Notes under the pieces: generated by a model
Database searches by the model: none
Told to the model about the DNA's origin: nothing
What the model saw: the letters and a program-made list of their open reading frames with translations, nothing else
Made by a program: the position numbers and the translations under genes
Origin: Stieleria marina
GTDB taxonomy: Bacteria > Planctomycetota > Planctomycetia > Pirellulales > Pirellulaceae
Length of the DNA stretch: 64,000 nucleotides
Assembly: GCA_007741555.1 (NCBI GenBank)
Contig: CP036526.1
Coordinates: 1,550,001-1,614,000, forward strand
Reading direction: 5' to 3'
Shown: in pieces, positions 8,960 to 18,296 of the stretch
Layout of the letters: each line of letters starts with the position of its first letter
Numbering within the stretch: the first letter of the stretch is position 1

Positions 8960-11920
8960 ATGCCGCTTTGGCAAATCGATATCTATCCCGCCGAGGGACA
9001 AGTTGACCGCGAAGGCGACCGTACCAGCGAAGAGATTCGCGAGCTGGGGCTCGGCGAACAGGTCGACGTTATCTTTGCACGTAGCTTTTTGGTTCAAGGC
9101 AATTTCAATCGCGACGATGCCGTGCGTTTAGCCAGCACGCTCCTTTCGGATTCGGTGACCGAGCGTACGGTCGTGGCGATTGCTGGGCAAGCAGATTTGA
9201 ATCAGCCGCCGCAGTTCAGTAGCGACGCGGGTGCCGGTTCGCGCTTGGTCAATGTGCTGCCCAAACCAGGAGTGATGGATCCCGTTGCTGCCAGTACGCT
9301 GGGAGCAGCCAAAGACGCGGGCATCGAAGTCGACGCGGTGCGGACGATGCGCAAGTATTGGTTGGACAAAGCCGTCGATGATGCGGCGTTGGAATCGATT
9401 TGCAAGAAAGCTCTGTCGAACGATTCAATCGAACAAGTGGTCGTCGGACCTTTGGAGATGGATCAGCTTGACGTAGGCGCGCCCTATGATTTCGAATTGA
9501 CCACGGTTCCGATGAGTGGGCTGGATGACGCAGGCTTGGAAACGCTTTCGCGTGATGGCCAGTTGTATTTGACGTTGGTCGAAATGCAGACGATTCGCGA
9601 TCACTTCAATTCGATTGGTCGCGAGCCGACGGACATTGAATTGGAAACGATCGCACAAACTTGGTCCGAACATTGCAGCCACAAAACGCTGGCCGGCCGC
9701 ATTCACTACCGCGGCCCTGGGGCGGATGGATCGCCCAACGGCGATGAACGTCAATACGACAACATGCTGAAGGAAACGATCTTTGCCGCCACGCAGCAAA
9801 TCCGAAAGAATCTGGGCGACGATGACTGGTGCGTTAGCGTTTTTAAAGACAACGCCGGCGTTGTGACCTTTGACGATGAATTTCACGCCTGCTTTAAAGT
9901 CGAAACCCACAACCACCCTTCGGCGTTGGAGCCGTACGGCGGTGCGAACACGGGGATTGGTGGTGTGATTCGCGACCCGATGGGCACCGGGATGGGAGCA
10001 AAGCCAGTCTGCAATACGGACGTATTTTGCTTTGCTCCGCCGGAGACCGATGTGGATTCCCTGCCGCCTGGCGTGTTGCATCCACGTCGCGTCATGAAAG
10101 GCGTCGTGGCCGGTGTACGTGACTACGGCAATCGGATGGGAATCCCGACCGTCAACGGTGCGGTCTACTTCGACGAACGCTATCTGGGTAATCCGTTGGT
10201 CTACGCCGGCAACGTCGGCATGATTCCGGTTGGCATGGAAGAAAAAGAAGTCAAGCCAGACGATTTGATCGTCGCGATGGGGGGACGAACCGGGCGTGAT
10301 GGCATTCATGGTGCCACGTTCAGTTCGGCTGAGCTGACCAGCGAGTCCGAATCGCTCTCTGGCGGCGCTGTTCAAATCGGAAACGCCATCACCGAAAAAA
10401 TGGTGTTGGATGTTTTGTTGCAAGCACGAGACCGCGGACTCTACAACGCGGTGACGGACTGCGGAGCCGGTGGATTTTCCAGTGCGGTCGGCGAAATGGG
10501 CGAAGAGTTGGGCGCCGAAGTTTGGCTGGAAAAGTGTCCTCTGAAATATGACGGCCTGACCTACACCGAGATTTGGATTTCCGAAGCGCAAGAGCGAATG
10601 GTGTTTGCTGTTCCGCAGGAATCGGTAGACGAATTAATTCAACTTTGCGAAAGCGAAGGTGTTGAGGCCGCGGTCATCGGACGTTTTGCGCCAACCGGCC
10701 GACTGCAATTGACTTACCACGGTGAAACCGTCGGTGACTTGTCCATGCAATTCATGCACGACGGCAGGCCGCCGATCATCCGCGATGCCGTCTATTCACC
10801 ACCGGAAACGGTGGCTGTCGATTTGCCAGCGATGTCCAGTGATGATCACCGCGATGCGTTGCTGTCGATCATGGGCAGCTACAATGTTGCCAGTAAGCAC
10901 TGGGTGATTCGTCAGTACGATCACGAGGTCCAAGGGGGTAGCGTGGTCAAGCCTCTGGTCGGTCCGCAATGTGATGGCCCAGGCGACGCCGCCGTCATTC
11001 GTCCGTTGGTCAGCAGTAGGCGTGGACTGGTCATCTCCTGTGGAATGAACCCACATTACGGCGACTTTGACACTTACCACATGGCTGCGTCGGCGATCGA
11101 CGAAGCGATGCGAAACGCAGTGGCTGTGGGAGCGGATCCATCGAAGATCGCCATCTTGGACAATTTCTGTTGGGGCTACACCGACCGCGCCGAAACACTC
11201 GGCTCGCTCGTCCGGTCCGCGATTGCTTGCCAAGACTTGGCAATAGCGCTCGGGACGCCATTCATCAGTGGCAAAGACAGTCTGAATAACGAATTCAGCT
11301 ACTTTGATGACGATGGCACGAAGAACACGATTGCAATTCCTCCGACCTTGTTGATCAGCGCGATGGGCCAGATCGCCGACGTGTCGCAAAGTGTCACCAT
11401 GGACGCCAAGGAAGCGGGCAACGTGGTTTTCCAAGTCGGAGCAACGAAAAGTGAACTGGGTGGATCCCACCTTTGTTTGGTCAACGGTCTCAGCGGCGGG
11501 CAGGTCCCAACGGTTGACGCCATGGTAGCGAAAACAACGTTCGCAACTGTTCACGGCGCGATATCGTCGGGGCTGCTACGATCCTGCCACGATTTGAGCG
11601 AAGGTGGGCTGGCAGCCGCTGCGGTCGAAATGGCCATGGCTGGCGGGCTTGGGATGAAGCTTGCTATCGATGGAATCGGTGGCAAATTGTCCACCACCGA
11701 AGTGCTGTTCAGCGAATCGAACACGCGATTCCTGGTTGAAACGACACCTGAAAACGCGGCCGAATTTCAAAAGCGTTTCACCGATGCCGGGATTCCAGTT
11801 GCTCGACTAGGTACAATCGAATCAGGCGACCAGCTGACAATCACCCAGGGCGGAAACGTCACGTTAGATGTGAGCGTGTCAGCAGCGAAAAGTGAGTGGC
11901 TCAAGCCGCTTGACTGGTAG
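8960..11920 (+). CDS. purL: PurS-PurS-PurL fused phosphoribosylformylglycinamidine synthase
   Basis: A 986-residue enzyme of step four in purine synthesis, converting FGAR to FGAM with ATP and ammonia. The N-terminus carries two PurS-like units: residues 1-90 (weaker) and about 92-175 (VNVLPKPGVMDP, then a clear PurS pattern). The rest is PurL: conserved HNHPSALEPYGGANTGIGG and RDPMGTG, duplicated ATP-binding halves and a standard PurL C-terminus. There is no glutaminase (PurQ) domain, so a separate PurQ must supply ammonia; it is not in the window. In many bacteria PurS is a separate small protein, so the duplicated fused form is notable. The ATG at 8960 is well placed. Confidence 0.95.
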   Translation: MPLWQIDIYPAEGQVDREGDRTSEEIRELGLGEQVDVIFARSFLVQGNFNRDDAVRLASTLLSDSVTERTVVAIAGQADLNQPPQFSSDAGAGSRLVNVLPKPGVMDPVAASTLGAAKDAGIEVDAVRTMRKYWLDKAVDDAALESICKKALSNDSIEQVVVGPLEMDQLDVGAPYDFELTTVPMSGLDDAGLETLSRDGQLYLTLVEMQTIRDHFNSIGREPTDIELETIAQTWSEHCSHKTLAGRIHYRGPGADGSPNGDERQYDNMLKETIFAATQQIRKNLGDDDWCVSVFKDNAGVVTFDDEFHACFKVETHNHPSALEPYGGANTGIGGVIRDPMGTGMGAKPVCNTDVFCFAPPETDVDSLPPGVLHPRRVMKGVVAGVRDYGNRMGIPTVNGAVYFDERYLGNPLVYAGNVGMIPVGMEEKEVKPDDLIVAMGGRTGRDGIHGATFSSAELTSESESLSGGAVQIGNAITEKMVLDVLLQARDRGLYNAVTDCGAGGFSSAVGEMGEELGAEVWLEKCPLKYDGLTYTEIWISEAQERMVFAVPQESVDELIQLCESEGVEAAVIGRFAPTGRLQLTYHGETVGDLSMQFMHDGRPPIIRDAVYSPPETVAVDLPAMSSDDHRDALLSIMGSYNVASKHWVIRQYDHEVQGGSVVKPLVGPQCDGPGDAAVIRPLVSSRRGLVISCGMNPHYGDFDTYHMAASAIDEAMRNAVAVGADPSKIAILDNFCWGYTDRAETLGSLVRSAIACQDLAIALGTPFISGKDSLNNEFSYFDDDGTKNTIAIPPTLLISAMGQIADVSQSVTMDAKEAGNVVFQVGATKSELGGSHLCLVNGLSGGQVPTVDAMVAKTTFATVHGAISSGLLRSCHDLSEGGLAAAAVEMAMAGGLGMKLAIDGIGGKLSTTEVLFSESNTRFLVETTPENAAEFQKRFTDAGIPVARLGTIESGDQLTITQGGNVTLDVSVSAAKSEWLKPLDW

Positions 11921-11972
11921 CATATCACTCTCCTGCCAACGCGAACTCCCTTCCTCCTCCTCGCAGCCAAAT

Positions 11973-12971
11973 ATGATCTCAGCCGCAACTCCTGATGTTT
12001 CGACGACGACCTTGGTTGTTTCGCGGGGACAGTCCCGCAATCCCAAGAAGCGAGATTTGGAACAAGCGATCGTCGACGCGGCTGAAAAAATGGCAGGCGT
12101 GGACGTGATCGTCATTCCCCACTTGTACGACCTGCCCAGGTCCAGCGAGTCGTATCAGCGGCTTGCCGAAGTCGAAGGCGATATTGTTTTTGTGTCGTGG
12201 ATTTATTCGCGTGCTGCGCACTGGGTTTTGGATCGCAACGGCGTGCAAGGGCAGTCGGGCGAAGTGATGATGGGCGACGAGGATGATGACGCAGAAGAGC
12301 CTCCCGCACCGGACGCTCCTGAAACTGAAGCAGTCGACCGAGTCGTGGATTTGTATCCGCGGCCTGATCGATCGATTCATTGTTTGGATCTGAAACTCAC
12401 TGACAAAGCCGGGCCGTATCTAGAAGAGATTCTGCGGATTGTGGGACTGCCCAGCGACGAGCTCGTCAGTCTGCCTGTTATTGGTGGCAAGATCGTTCAA
12501 GTCGACGAAACGACTTCGCGACGCTGGTACCCTGTGATTGATTTCAGTCGCTGCACCAATTGCATGGAGTGCGTCGATTTTTGCCTCTTTGGTGTCTACG
12601 GTGTCGATGGTGCCGAGAACATTTTGGTGGAGCAACCTGACAACTGCCGAAAAGGTTGTCCCGCGTGCAGTCGAGTCTGTCCCGAGAATGCCATCATTTT
12701 TCCACAGCACAAAGCGCCAGCAATTGCTGGTGCCCAGGTTGATGGCGAAGAAGGATTCAAGATTGACCTGTCGCAGCTCTTTGGCGCTCCGGCCGGAGGA
12801 GATGATCCGATCGCCACGGCCGCGCGTGAACGAGACGAACAGCTGCTTTTAACGGGGCGAGACGCTGTTGGTATCGATGATCAGCTGAAACGTCGGCAGG
12901 AAAATTTGGCGGTGAAGCCCAAAGACAAGCTGGATGATTTGCTCGATTCGCTCGAAGAATTTGACCTTTAG
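11973..12971 (+). CDS. Two-cluster 4Fe-4S ferredoxin-domain protein
   Basis: About 332 residues. The centre holds a bacterial-type ferredoxin domain with two 4Fe-4S cysteine sets: CTNCMECVDFC and CRKGCPACSRVCP. The N-terminal 100 residues (LVVSRGQSRNPKKRDLEQ, then DVIVIPHLYDLP) form an alpha/beta segment I do not recognise, followed by an acidic linker (GDEDDDAEEPPAPD). The tail is charged and has no membrane segment, so a cytoplasmic electron-transfer or redox-sensing role is likely but unproven. The start at ATG 11973 lies 53 bases after the purL stop; an upstream in-frame ATG at 11892 would overlap purL. A link to purine synthesis is suggested only by proximity. Confidence 0.75.
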   Translation: MISAATPDVSTTTLVVSRGQSRNPKKRDLEQAIVDAAEKMAGVDVIVIPHLYDLPRSSESYQRLAEVEGDIVFVSWIYSRAAHWVLDRNGVQGQSGEVMMGDEDDDAEEPPAPDAPETEAVDRVVDLYPRPDRSIHCLDLKLTDKAGPYLEEILRIVGLPSDELVSLPVIGGKIVQVDETTSRRWYPVIDFSRCTNCMECVDFCLFGVYGVDGAENILVEQPDNCRKGCPACSRVCPENAIIFPQHKAPAIAGAQVDGEEGFKIDLSQLFGAPAGGDDPIATAARERDEQLLLTGRDAVGIDDQLKRRQENLAVKPKDKLDDLLDSLEEFDL

Positions 12972-13109
12972 TCAATCGCGTGACTTTGCCGCAAAGATCA
13001 AAATGGTGATGTTAAAGTTGACGTAGCTTGCGGCCCTTTTCACCCGTCAACTCGGGGTCAATTCGCGCCACCTGAAGTCCGATAGCACTGAGAGAGTCTC
13101 TCGCAAGCT

Positions 13110-15716
13110 ATGGAGTCAGTTGTGCCCGCAACACATCATCAGATATCTGTTCGTCGTCAAACCCGTCGTCTTTCTCTCTTCGCGGCGCTGTTAGCAGCGA
13201 CCACGTTGACGCCGGCGACTTCGTTTGCCGAGCAACGGTCAACGTTGCATTTGATACCGCCCAAGAATGCTCCGGAAAATACTGAAGTAATCGGCCCGCT
13301 GAAATTGCTGAACCCGGCCGCAGAGGTGGCTGAACGAGAGTCTGTCCTTGAAGCAGAAGTCGTCAAGGACACTGCCAAGGACGTCGCGGTGCGAAAGCCC
13401 GTGCCTGCTCAGACGAAACAGTCGACCGCATCGGTGCGAAATAATACACAGCGATCGATGAGTGCCGTCCCGACGCAGAACGCTACTTACCGTGGTGTGC
13501 AAAGCACGTTGAAAATGCAGCCTGTAGCGGGGCCAATCTTTGGGCGAGGAAATCGAAACGGGCAGCCGCTGTTTCGATTGCGAGGCCGCACGAACCAGCA
13601 TCCGGCTTCCAACCACAAGCACCAGCAACCGAGCCAATCCGGCGCCACCCGCGCGCCGCAAAACTTGCCGCAACCGCCTCGTTCGGTCGCGGCAGCCAAC
13701 GCACCGAGTGCCCGAGTCGCTGAGCAGACGCTTCGTCATACTGAGACCGGTGGTTGGGTATCACGAAACGGAACACAAGGTTCGCAGCCTTTGCGAGATC
13801 CCAATGCGCGGTCGGCGGAAAGCTACACGCCAAGCTATGCCAGCGAGAATCGCGCGGAGGCGGAACGCCGGTATGCAGTCGGCGACGTGGGGAGTGCGGC
13901 AAGGGATCAGCGATCCGCCGATCCCCGTTTGGCTGAACCTAGCGCGCGGGAGCCTCGCACGATCTCGCCTCGTTTGAGCGAGCCTCACGCCATTGAACCT
14001 CGTGCGATCGAGCCCCGACGTCCTGTCGCATCGACGCTGGAATTCAAAACTCGCGCTCCACAGGTTGATCCGCCTTCCTTGACGCCACCGGCCGATCTGC
14101 GTGCCAGCGAGCGTGTGGACTTGCAAGTGGATGATCAAGTGCAGGCTGTCGAACCGGGGCGAAGTGTGCTCAGTTTTAAAAAGCAGCCGGCGCCGCGATT
14201 GGAAAGTCCAAAGACAAAATCGCAATCTAGCACCAACGATCAGATCGCCGAAGCGCTTGAGCGACTGGAACAGCTGGTGCCGCCCGCGAACGAGACACTA
14301 AATGAGCCGATGAGGCTTGCTCCGCTGGCGAAAAAGCCCGTCGAGCGTCTGGCTCCCAAGAGCGTTCCCGCGGCTGACGTTGCCCTGCGTGAAAAGTCAG
14401 AGTCGTCCACGGAGCCGTCCGAAGCAGAAAGAGCGAAGGACGATATTCGCGAAGAGCTTGCCAAGGAGGCAAAACGCCAGCAAGAACGGTTGGAAGCCGC
14501 CAACAAGACTGACGCGCCTCGCGTGGCCAAACGCTCTGAGATTCGAAGAGATCCCGCAAAGGCGTCAGCGAGTGCTTCGCTTTCGCGACAAGAAACGGCC
14601 AGTCGTGGCAGCAGCCGCGTTGGTGACTTGGACACATCTTCGCCGCAGTCTGGCAGCTCCGCCGAACAATCGGTCACGTTGGACTACGTCGGCATGCCTG
14701 CGACACCGATTCAAATCACTCCCTACGTTCAGCGAATGCAGCCCGGCATCGCACGAGTGCTTCAGTACTATCACGATCGACCTGAAAAGGCGGCCGGGCG
14801 AAGCAACTGGGGCATGATGCACTCCATCATGGTGTACGGCGTCAACACGCGTTGTGCGGTGGGCAGTCGTCACTACAGCACGATCGCTTGGATTGCCGGC
14901 AACAATGTTTGTCGTGGACAACGACTGTTTACCTCGCAGGGCGGCAGAATCCAAGTCAAGAGCGGAGTGGGGCTTCAAGGTCACCAGGCACAGCTGTTAA
15001 CGGTGTTATCACTGTGCGATGTTCCGTCGAACTACCCGATTTACGCCGACAACGTCCGCTACTCGATGCAAGACATCATCGAACAAGAGAAATTGGCGTG
15101 CAAAAGTGGCGAGGAGCTCACGTTCACATTGATCGGGCTTTCGCACTATCTCAATACCGACGACCAATGGATTGCCTCAGATGGGCAGCGTTGGGACTTC
15201 GAGCGACTGATCCGCGAAGAGCTTCGCCAGCCGATCGTGGGTGCCGCGTGTGGTGGTTCGCACCGTTTGATGGGTTACGCCCACGCACTGAGAAATCGAC
15301 GTGCCGAAGGAAAGCCGATCACTGGTCAGTGGGCGCGAGCCGAAAAGTACGTACGTGACTTTGTGAACTACACCTATTCGTTGCAAAATCGCGATGGATC
15401 GATGGGCACGAACTGGTACGAAGGCCGCGGCGACAGTGGAGACGTTGATCGAAAAATCCAGACGACCGGCCACATGGTCGAGTTTCTGCTGACGACGACT
15501 CCGGATTCTCAGTTGCAAGATCCGCGGCTCGTCCGCGGCATCGCATTCTTGTTGAATTCGATGAATCGCGACCTGGGCCACGACTGGAAAATTGGTCCCA
15601 AAGGCCACGCACTTCGTTCTTTGGCGATGTACCACGATCGGGTATTCAAGTCTGGACCTGCGTACCGTCCTGATTCGATTGCCAAGCATCCGTCGACCTA
15701 TGGATCGAAACGCTGA
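13110..15716 (+). CDS. Large secreted protein with disordered linker and helical C-terminal domain
   Basis: 868 residues. A signal peptide (LSLFAALLAATTLTPATSFA) follows a basic N-terminus. Residues about 45-500 are low complexity, rich in Pro, Arg, Glu and Ser, with short degenerate repeats such as EPHAIEPRAIEPRRP and a charged helical stretch near 430-465. The C-terminal domain, about 515-850, has evenly spaced helices (NWGMMHSIMVYG, LQGHQAQLLTVLSLC, SHYLNTDDQWI, TGHMVEFLL) reminiscent of an alpha/alpha toroid such as terpene cyclase-like or lyase folds. No catalytic motif is obvious. I believe this is a conserved planctomycete family, but its function is unknown. It is probably periplasmic, with the long linker perhaps spanning the envelope. 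Confidence 0.75.
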   Translation: MESVVPATHHQISVRRQTRRLSLFAALLAATTLTPATSFAEQRSTLHLIPPKNAPENTEVIGPLKLLNPAAEVAERESVLEAEVVKDTAKDVAVRKPVPAQTKQSTASVRNNTQRSMSAVPTQNATYRGVQSTLKMQPVAGPIFGRGNRNGQPLFRLRGRTNQHPASNHKHQQPSQSGATRAPQNLPQPPRSVAAANAPSARVAEQTLRHTETGGWVSRNGTQGSQPLRDPNARSAESYTPSYASENRAEAERRYAVGDVGSAARDQRSADPRLAEPSAREPRTISPRLSEPHAIEPRAIEPRRPVASTLEFKTRAPQVDPPSLTPPADLRASERVDLQVDDQVQAVEPGRSVLSFKKQPAPRLESPKTKSQSSTNDQIAEALERLEQLVPPANETLNEPMRLAPLAKKPVERLAPKSVPAADVALREKSESSTEPSEAERAKDDIREELAKEAKRQQERLEAANKTDAPRVAKRSEIRRDPAKASASASLSRQETASRGSSRVGDLDTSSPQSGSSAEQSVTLDYVGMPATPIQITPYVQRMQPGIARVLQYYHDRPEKAAGRSNWGMMHSIMVYGVNTRCAVGSRHYSTIAWIAGNNVCRGQRLFTSQGGRIQVKSGVGLQGHQAQLLTVLSLCDVPSNYPIYADNVRYSMQDIIEQEKLACKSGEELTFTLIGLSHYLNTDDQWIASDGQRWDFERLIREELRQPIVGAACGGSHRLMGYAHALRNRRAEGKPITGQWARAEKYVRDFVNYTYSLQNRDGSMGTNWYEGRGDSGDVDRKIQTTGHMVEFLLTTTPDSQLQDPRLVRGIAFLLNSMNRDLGHDWKIGPKGHALRSLAMYHDRVFKSGPAYRPDSIAKHPSTYGSKR

Positions 15717-15858
15717 TCCAGCGAGATATTCGCGGTCGTTTTGCCCAAAGATCGACGGGTTTCGGAGGCAAATTCGCTTCGGTTGGCTATTGCAGATGAC
15801 GCGAATGAGCTAAAAAGATGCTTCTTGATTTGCATCCTTTCGACCTCCGTTGCCACCG

Positions 15859-16812
15859 ATGGCGAACCAGCGACTAACCAAACACAACACGGCCATGTTG
15901 AGGGCCGCTTTTGAGTTGCAGAAGGATTTGAGCGCTGATGCTCTCTTAGTACTTCTGGATGGTCATACGGACTGGAAAAAAATCTCGCAAATGTCCAGCG
16001 ATATGGAGCTGGATAAGCCTGTGATCGTGGCAGTCGATTCTTCGGACGATTTGGAAGGGGCGGCAGAAGCTGGCCTCCGGCCGCTCGCTCTTAACAAAGA
16101 AAAAGCTCCTCTGCTGGAACGTTTGCAGCATGCTCTCTTGGAAGCCGCTGCGGACGAAATGATCAAGATTAACGGCGAAGTGATTGCACTGTATGGTGGT
16201 TTTCAGCAAGGTCGACTCGATTCGATCAGCCACCTAAAGCTAGACGAACGGATGCGTCGTCTAACCACGCGTGATCTGCAGATGCTGGAAAGCAGCGTTC
16301 CGCTGAAGACCATCAAGACTGTGGTCGATTTAGCGGTGCAGATTGGTTTGGAGGGGCGCGAGGGCAAGCCCGTCGGGGCCTTGTTCGTCATCGGCGATAC
16401 TCGCAAGGTGCTGGATCACGCCAGTTACTCCGGTTGCGATCCGTTTCGCGGCTACAACCGCAAAGAACGCAGTCTGATGGACCCCAAGGTTCAAGAGGAT
16501 GCGAAAGAGATCGCGCAGTTGGACGGTGCCTTTGTGGTGACCAGCGACGGCGTCATCGAACGTAGCCGGCAGATGCTGGAAGTGCTGCACGAAGAATTGA
16601 ATATGTCCAAGGGCCTTGGATCGCGTCACTGGGCCGCCGCGGCGATCACGCGGCGAACCAAGGCCATCGCCGTGGCCGTCAGTCAATCGACAGGCACCGT
16701 GCGTCTTTACCAAGACGGGTTCTTGATGTTGCAGATTGAGCCCATGGACAAAGGCATCAAGTGGCAAGAGATCGCGTTCAAACCGCCTAGTGCCAGTGGC
16801 TCGGAACAGTAG
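15859..16812 (+). CDS. Diadenylate cyclase (DisA_N) domain protein
   Basis: A 317-residue soluble protein. The C-terminal part (about 170-300) matches the diadenylate cyclase domain that makes c-di-AMP from two ATP: DGAFVVTSDG (Asp222-Gly-Ala) and GLGSRHWAAAAIT, then AVAVSQSTGTVRLYQDG. The usual RHR motif reads RHW (256-258; codons CGT CAC TGG), so the last Arg is lost. The N-terminal 130 residues form an alpha/beta domain with VIVAVDSSDDLEGAAEAG, somewhat like the N-terminal domain of archaeal DacZ; that comparison is inference. There is no membrane segment, unlike CdaA. An upstream TTG at 15850 is less likely than the ATG at 15859. Activity needs testing given the motif change. Confidence 0.82.
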   Translation: MANQRLTKHNTAMLRAAFELQKDLSADALLVLLDGHTDWKKISQMSSDMELDKPVIVAVDSSDDLEGAAEAGLRPLALNKEKAPLLERLQHALLEAAADEMIKINGEVIALYGGFQQGRLDSISHLKLDERMRRLTTRDLQMLESSVPLKTIKTVVDLAVQIGLEGREGKPVGALFVIGDTRKVLDHASYSGCDPFRGYNRKERSLMDPKVQEDAKEIAQLDGAFVVTSDGVIERSRQMLEVLHEELNMSKGLGSRHWAAAAITRRTKAIAVAVSQSTGTVRLYQDGFLMLQIEPMDKGIKWQEIAFKPPSASGSEQ

Positions 16813-16821
16813 ATTCGTCTC

Positions 16822-16877
16822 GCCGCAATGTTTCTGCCGCAATGTTTCTGCCGCAATGTTTCTGCCGCAATGTTTCT
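16822..16877 (+). repeat. Four tandem copies of a 14-bp repeat
   Basis: The unit GCCGCAATGTTTCT is repeated four times without interruption or mismatch (16822-16835, 16836-16849, 16850-16863, 16864-16877). It lies between the stops of two convergent genes. There are no spacers, so this is not a CRISPR array. Confidence 0.9.
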
Positions 16878-16924
16878 AACGCGGTGTGGGTTCAGCCGAC
16901 TGGGTGACTGTCACGCGTTTTCGT

Positions 16925-18292
16925 TCAGGCCGATTCGGCTTTGCAACGAGACAGGTAGTCCGTCCAGACTTCGCCCGCCAGCTTGTCTTCACCTAAACGG
17001 ATCGTCTCGTTGACATTCAGATTGCCTTCCAAGATGTGCGCTGAATTCAAAGCGTAGAATCCTGGGACGCTGGTGACGATCGGTGGAAGACGAGTGCTAT
17101 AGTCGATCGTTGCGAGTGCCGCGACGTATTTGGCGCGGGCGATCTGAAATGCTGTGACGTTGTCTCGCGAAAAATGATCGTACATTTTCTCCAGCGTCGA
17201 AAGGCATTTCTCCTTGTAGTCTTCGTCACTCTCCTGCAGGCCGTCATGGTCGTCCGGCAGGTACTTGGGCAGATAGACCAAGTGTTGTCCGTCTAGCTGT
17301 GTCTGGGAATCGACGATCGTCGACATTTCGATCACAGCCGTCAGGGGAACCCAAGTATCGGTAATGTTCGTGACGTAATAGGGGCTGATCGGCTTCTTCA
17401 ACAGCATCGATGCACAGACGACGCCGATGTATTTGATGCCGTTGAGTTCTTGTTTCTCTTGATCGCTCAGTTCTTCGCATTGTTTCGCGATCAGCGGGGA
17501 CGCGATTGTCGAGACAACATTGTCAAAACGTTCAATGCGGCCTTCGCCAAAATCGACTTCCAGTTGTCCACTGGGCGAACCATCATTGCACTGGCGGACC
17601 GATGTGACGGGATGCCCTGCCAGCAAACGAACGCCTTTATCCGTCAAGTATTCGCAGAAACGTTCTAGGATGCGTGCGTATCCACCGGGCACGTAACCGA
17701 ACATTTCCTTTTTGGCGCCACTGCGTCGGGCTTTGTACATTCGCGCCGTGTGTGCCCAGATAAAAGCGGCCGACGTCTGTTTGTAGGCTTCGCCTAGTTT
17801 TGCTTTGAGCAGCGGCAGCCATACTTTTTCAAACGCCCCATTGCCTGACCAGCGACGAAGCCATTTTTCGACCGACAGCTTTTCCATTCTTCGCCAATTG
17901 CGAATCTTGGAGGCGTAAAAAATGGTGCCGCCCAGACGTAACCGCTCAAACATCGATAGCGGTGGGAACTTCAGAAACTCAGCCGTATTGCTCATCGAAA
18001 GCAATTCGCCACCGGCGTAGAACCCGGTTCGAGTTTCGACCCAGTCGAGTTCTTTTTCCAGGCCAAGTTCGTCCAGTAACTCACGAAGGTATGAATCACT
18101 CAGCAACGTCACGTGATAAAACCGGTCCCAGGTGATGTCACCCAGTTTCCAGGCACTCGCAAGTCCGCCAAATTTCGGGGCCGCTTCGGCGATCGTGACG
18201 TCTTGTCCTTTGGCTACCAAGTCCTTGGCAATTTTGAGACCCATGACGCCGCCGCCGACGACCAGCCACTTGCTCTTCGGATTGGTGCTCAC
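16925..18292 (-). CDS. FAD-dependent amine oxidase/protoporphyrinogen oxidase-like flavoprotein
   Basis: 455 residues. The N-terminal dinucleotide-binding motif VVGGGVMGLKIAKDL is followed by the acidic residue ending strand two (TIAEAAPKFGG) and GGLASAW, typical of the NAD(P)-binding Rossmann/amine oxidase superfamily that includes phytoene desaturases, protoporphyrinogen oxidase and UDP-galactopyranose mutase. The C-terminal FAD motif region reads PGFYALNSAHILEGNLNVNETI. Translation begins at GTG 18292, four bases after the glycosyltransferase stop, so the two are an operon. The neighbours (GT2 and a GT87-like membrane protein) suggest a role in polyprenol-linked sugar or lipid modification; the substrate is unknown. 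Confidence 0.85.
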   Translation of the reverse strand: MSTNPKSKWLVVGGGVMGLKIAKDLVAKGQDVTIAEAAPKFGGLASAWKLGDITWDRFYHVTLLSDSYLRELLDELGLEKELDWVETRTGFYAGGELLSMSNTAEFLKFPPLSMFERLRLGGTIFYASKIRNWRRMEKLSVEKWLRRWSGNGAFEKVWLPLLKAKLGEAYKQTSAAFIWAHTARMYKARRSGAKKEMFGYVPGGYARILERFCEYLTDKGVRLLAGHPVTSVRQCNDGSPSGQLEVDFGEGRIERFDNVVSTIASPLIAKQCEELSDQEKQELNGIKYIGVVCASMLLKKPISPYYVTNITDTWVPLTAVIEMSTIVDSQTQLDGQHLVYLPKYLPDDHDGLQESDEDYKEKCLSTLEKMYDHFSRDNVTAFQIARAKYVAALATIDYSTRLPPIVTSVPGFYALNSAHILEGNLNVNETIRLGEDKLAGEVWTDYLSRCKAESA

Positions 18293-18296
18293 AGGA

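Noticed and set aside
9425-10591. 388-codon frame antisense to purL
   Set aside because: PurL motifs run unbroken on the opposite strand; the antisense product is rich in His/Arg and has no recognisable domain.
15811-15840. Hairpin after the large secreted-protein gene
   Set aside because: AAAGATGC and GCATCCTTT pair imperfectly and there is no proper U-tract, so it was not called a terminator.
16822-16877. CRISPR array
   Set aside because: Units are 14 bases and directly adjacent, with no spacers and no cas genes nearby.
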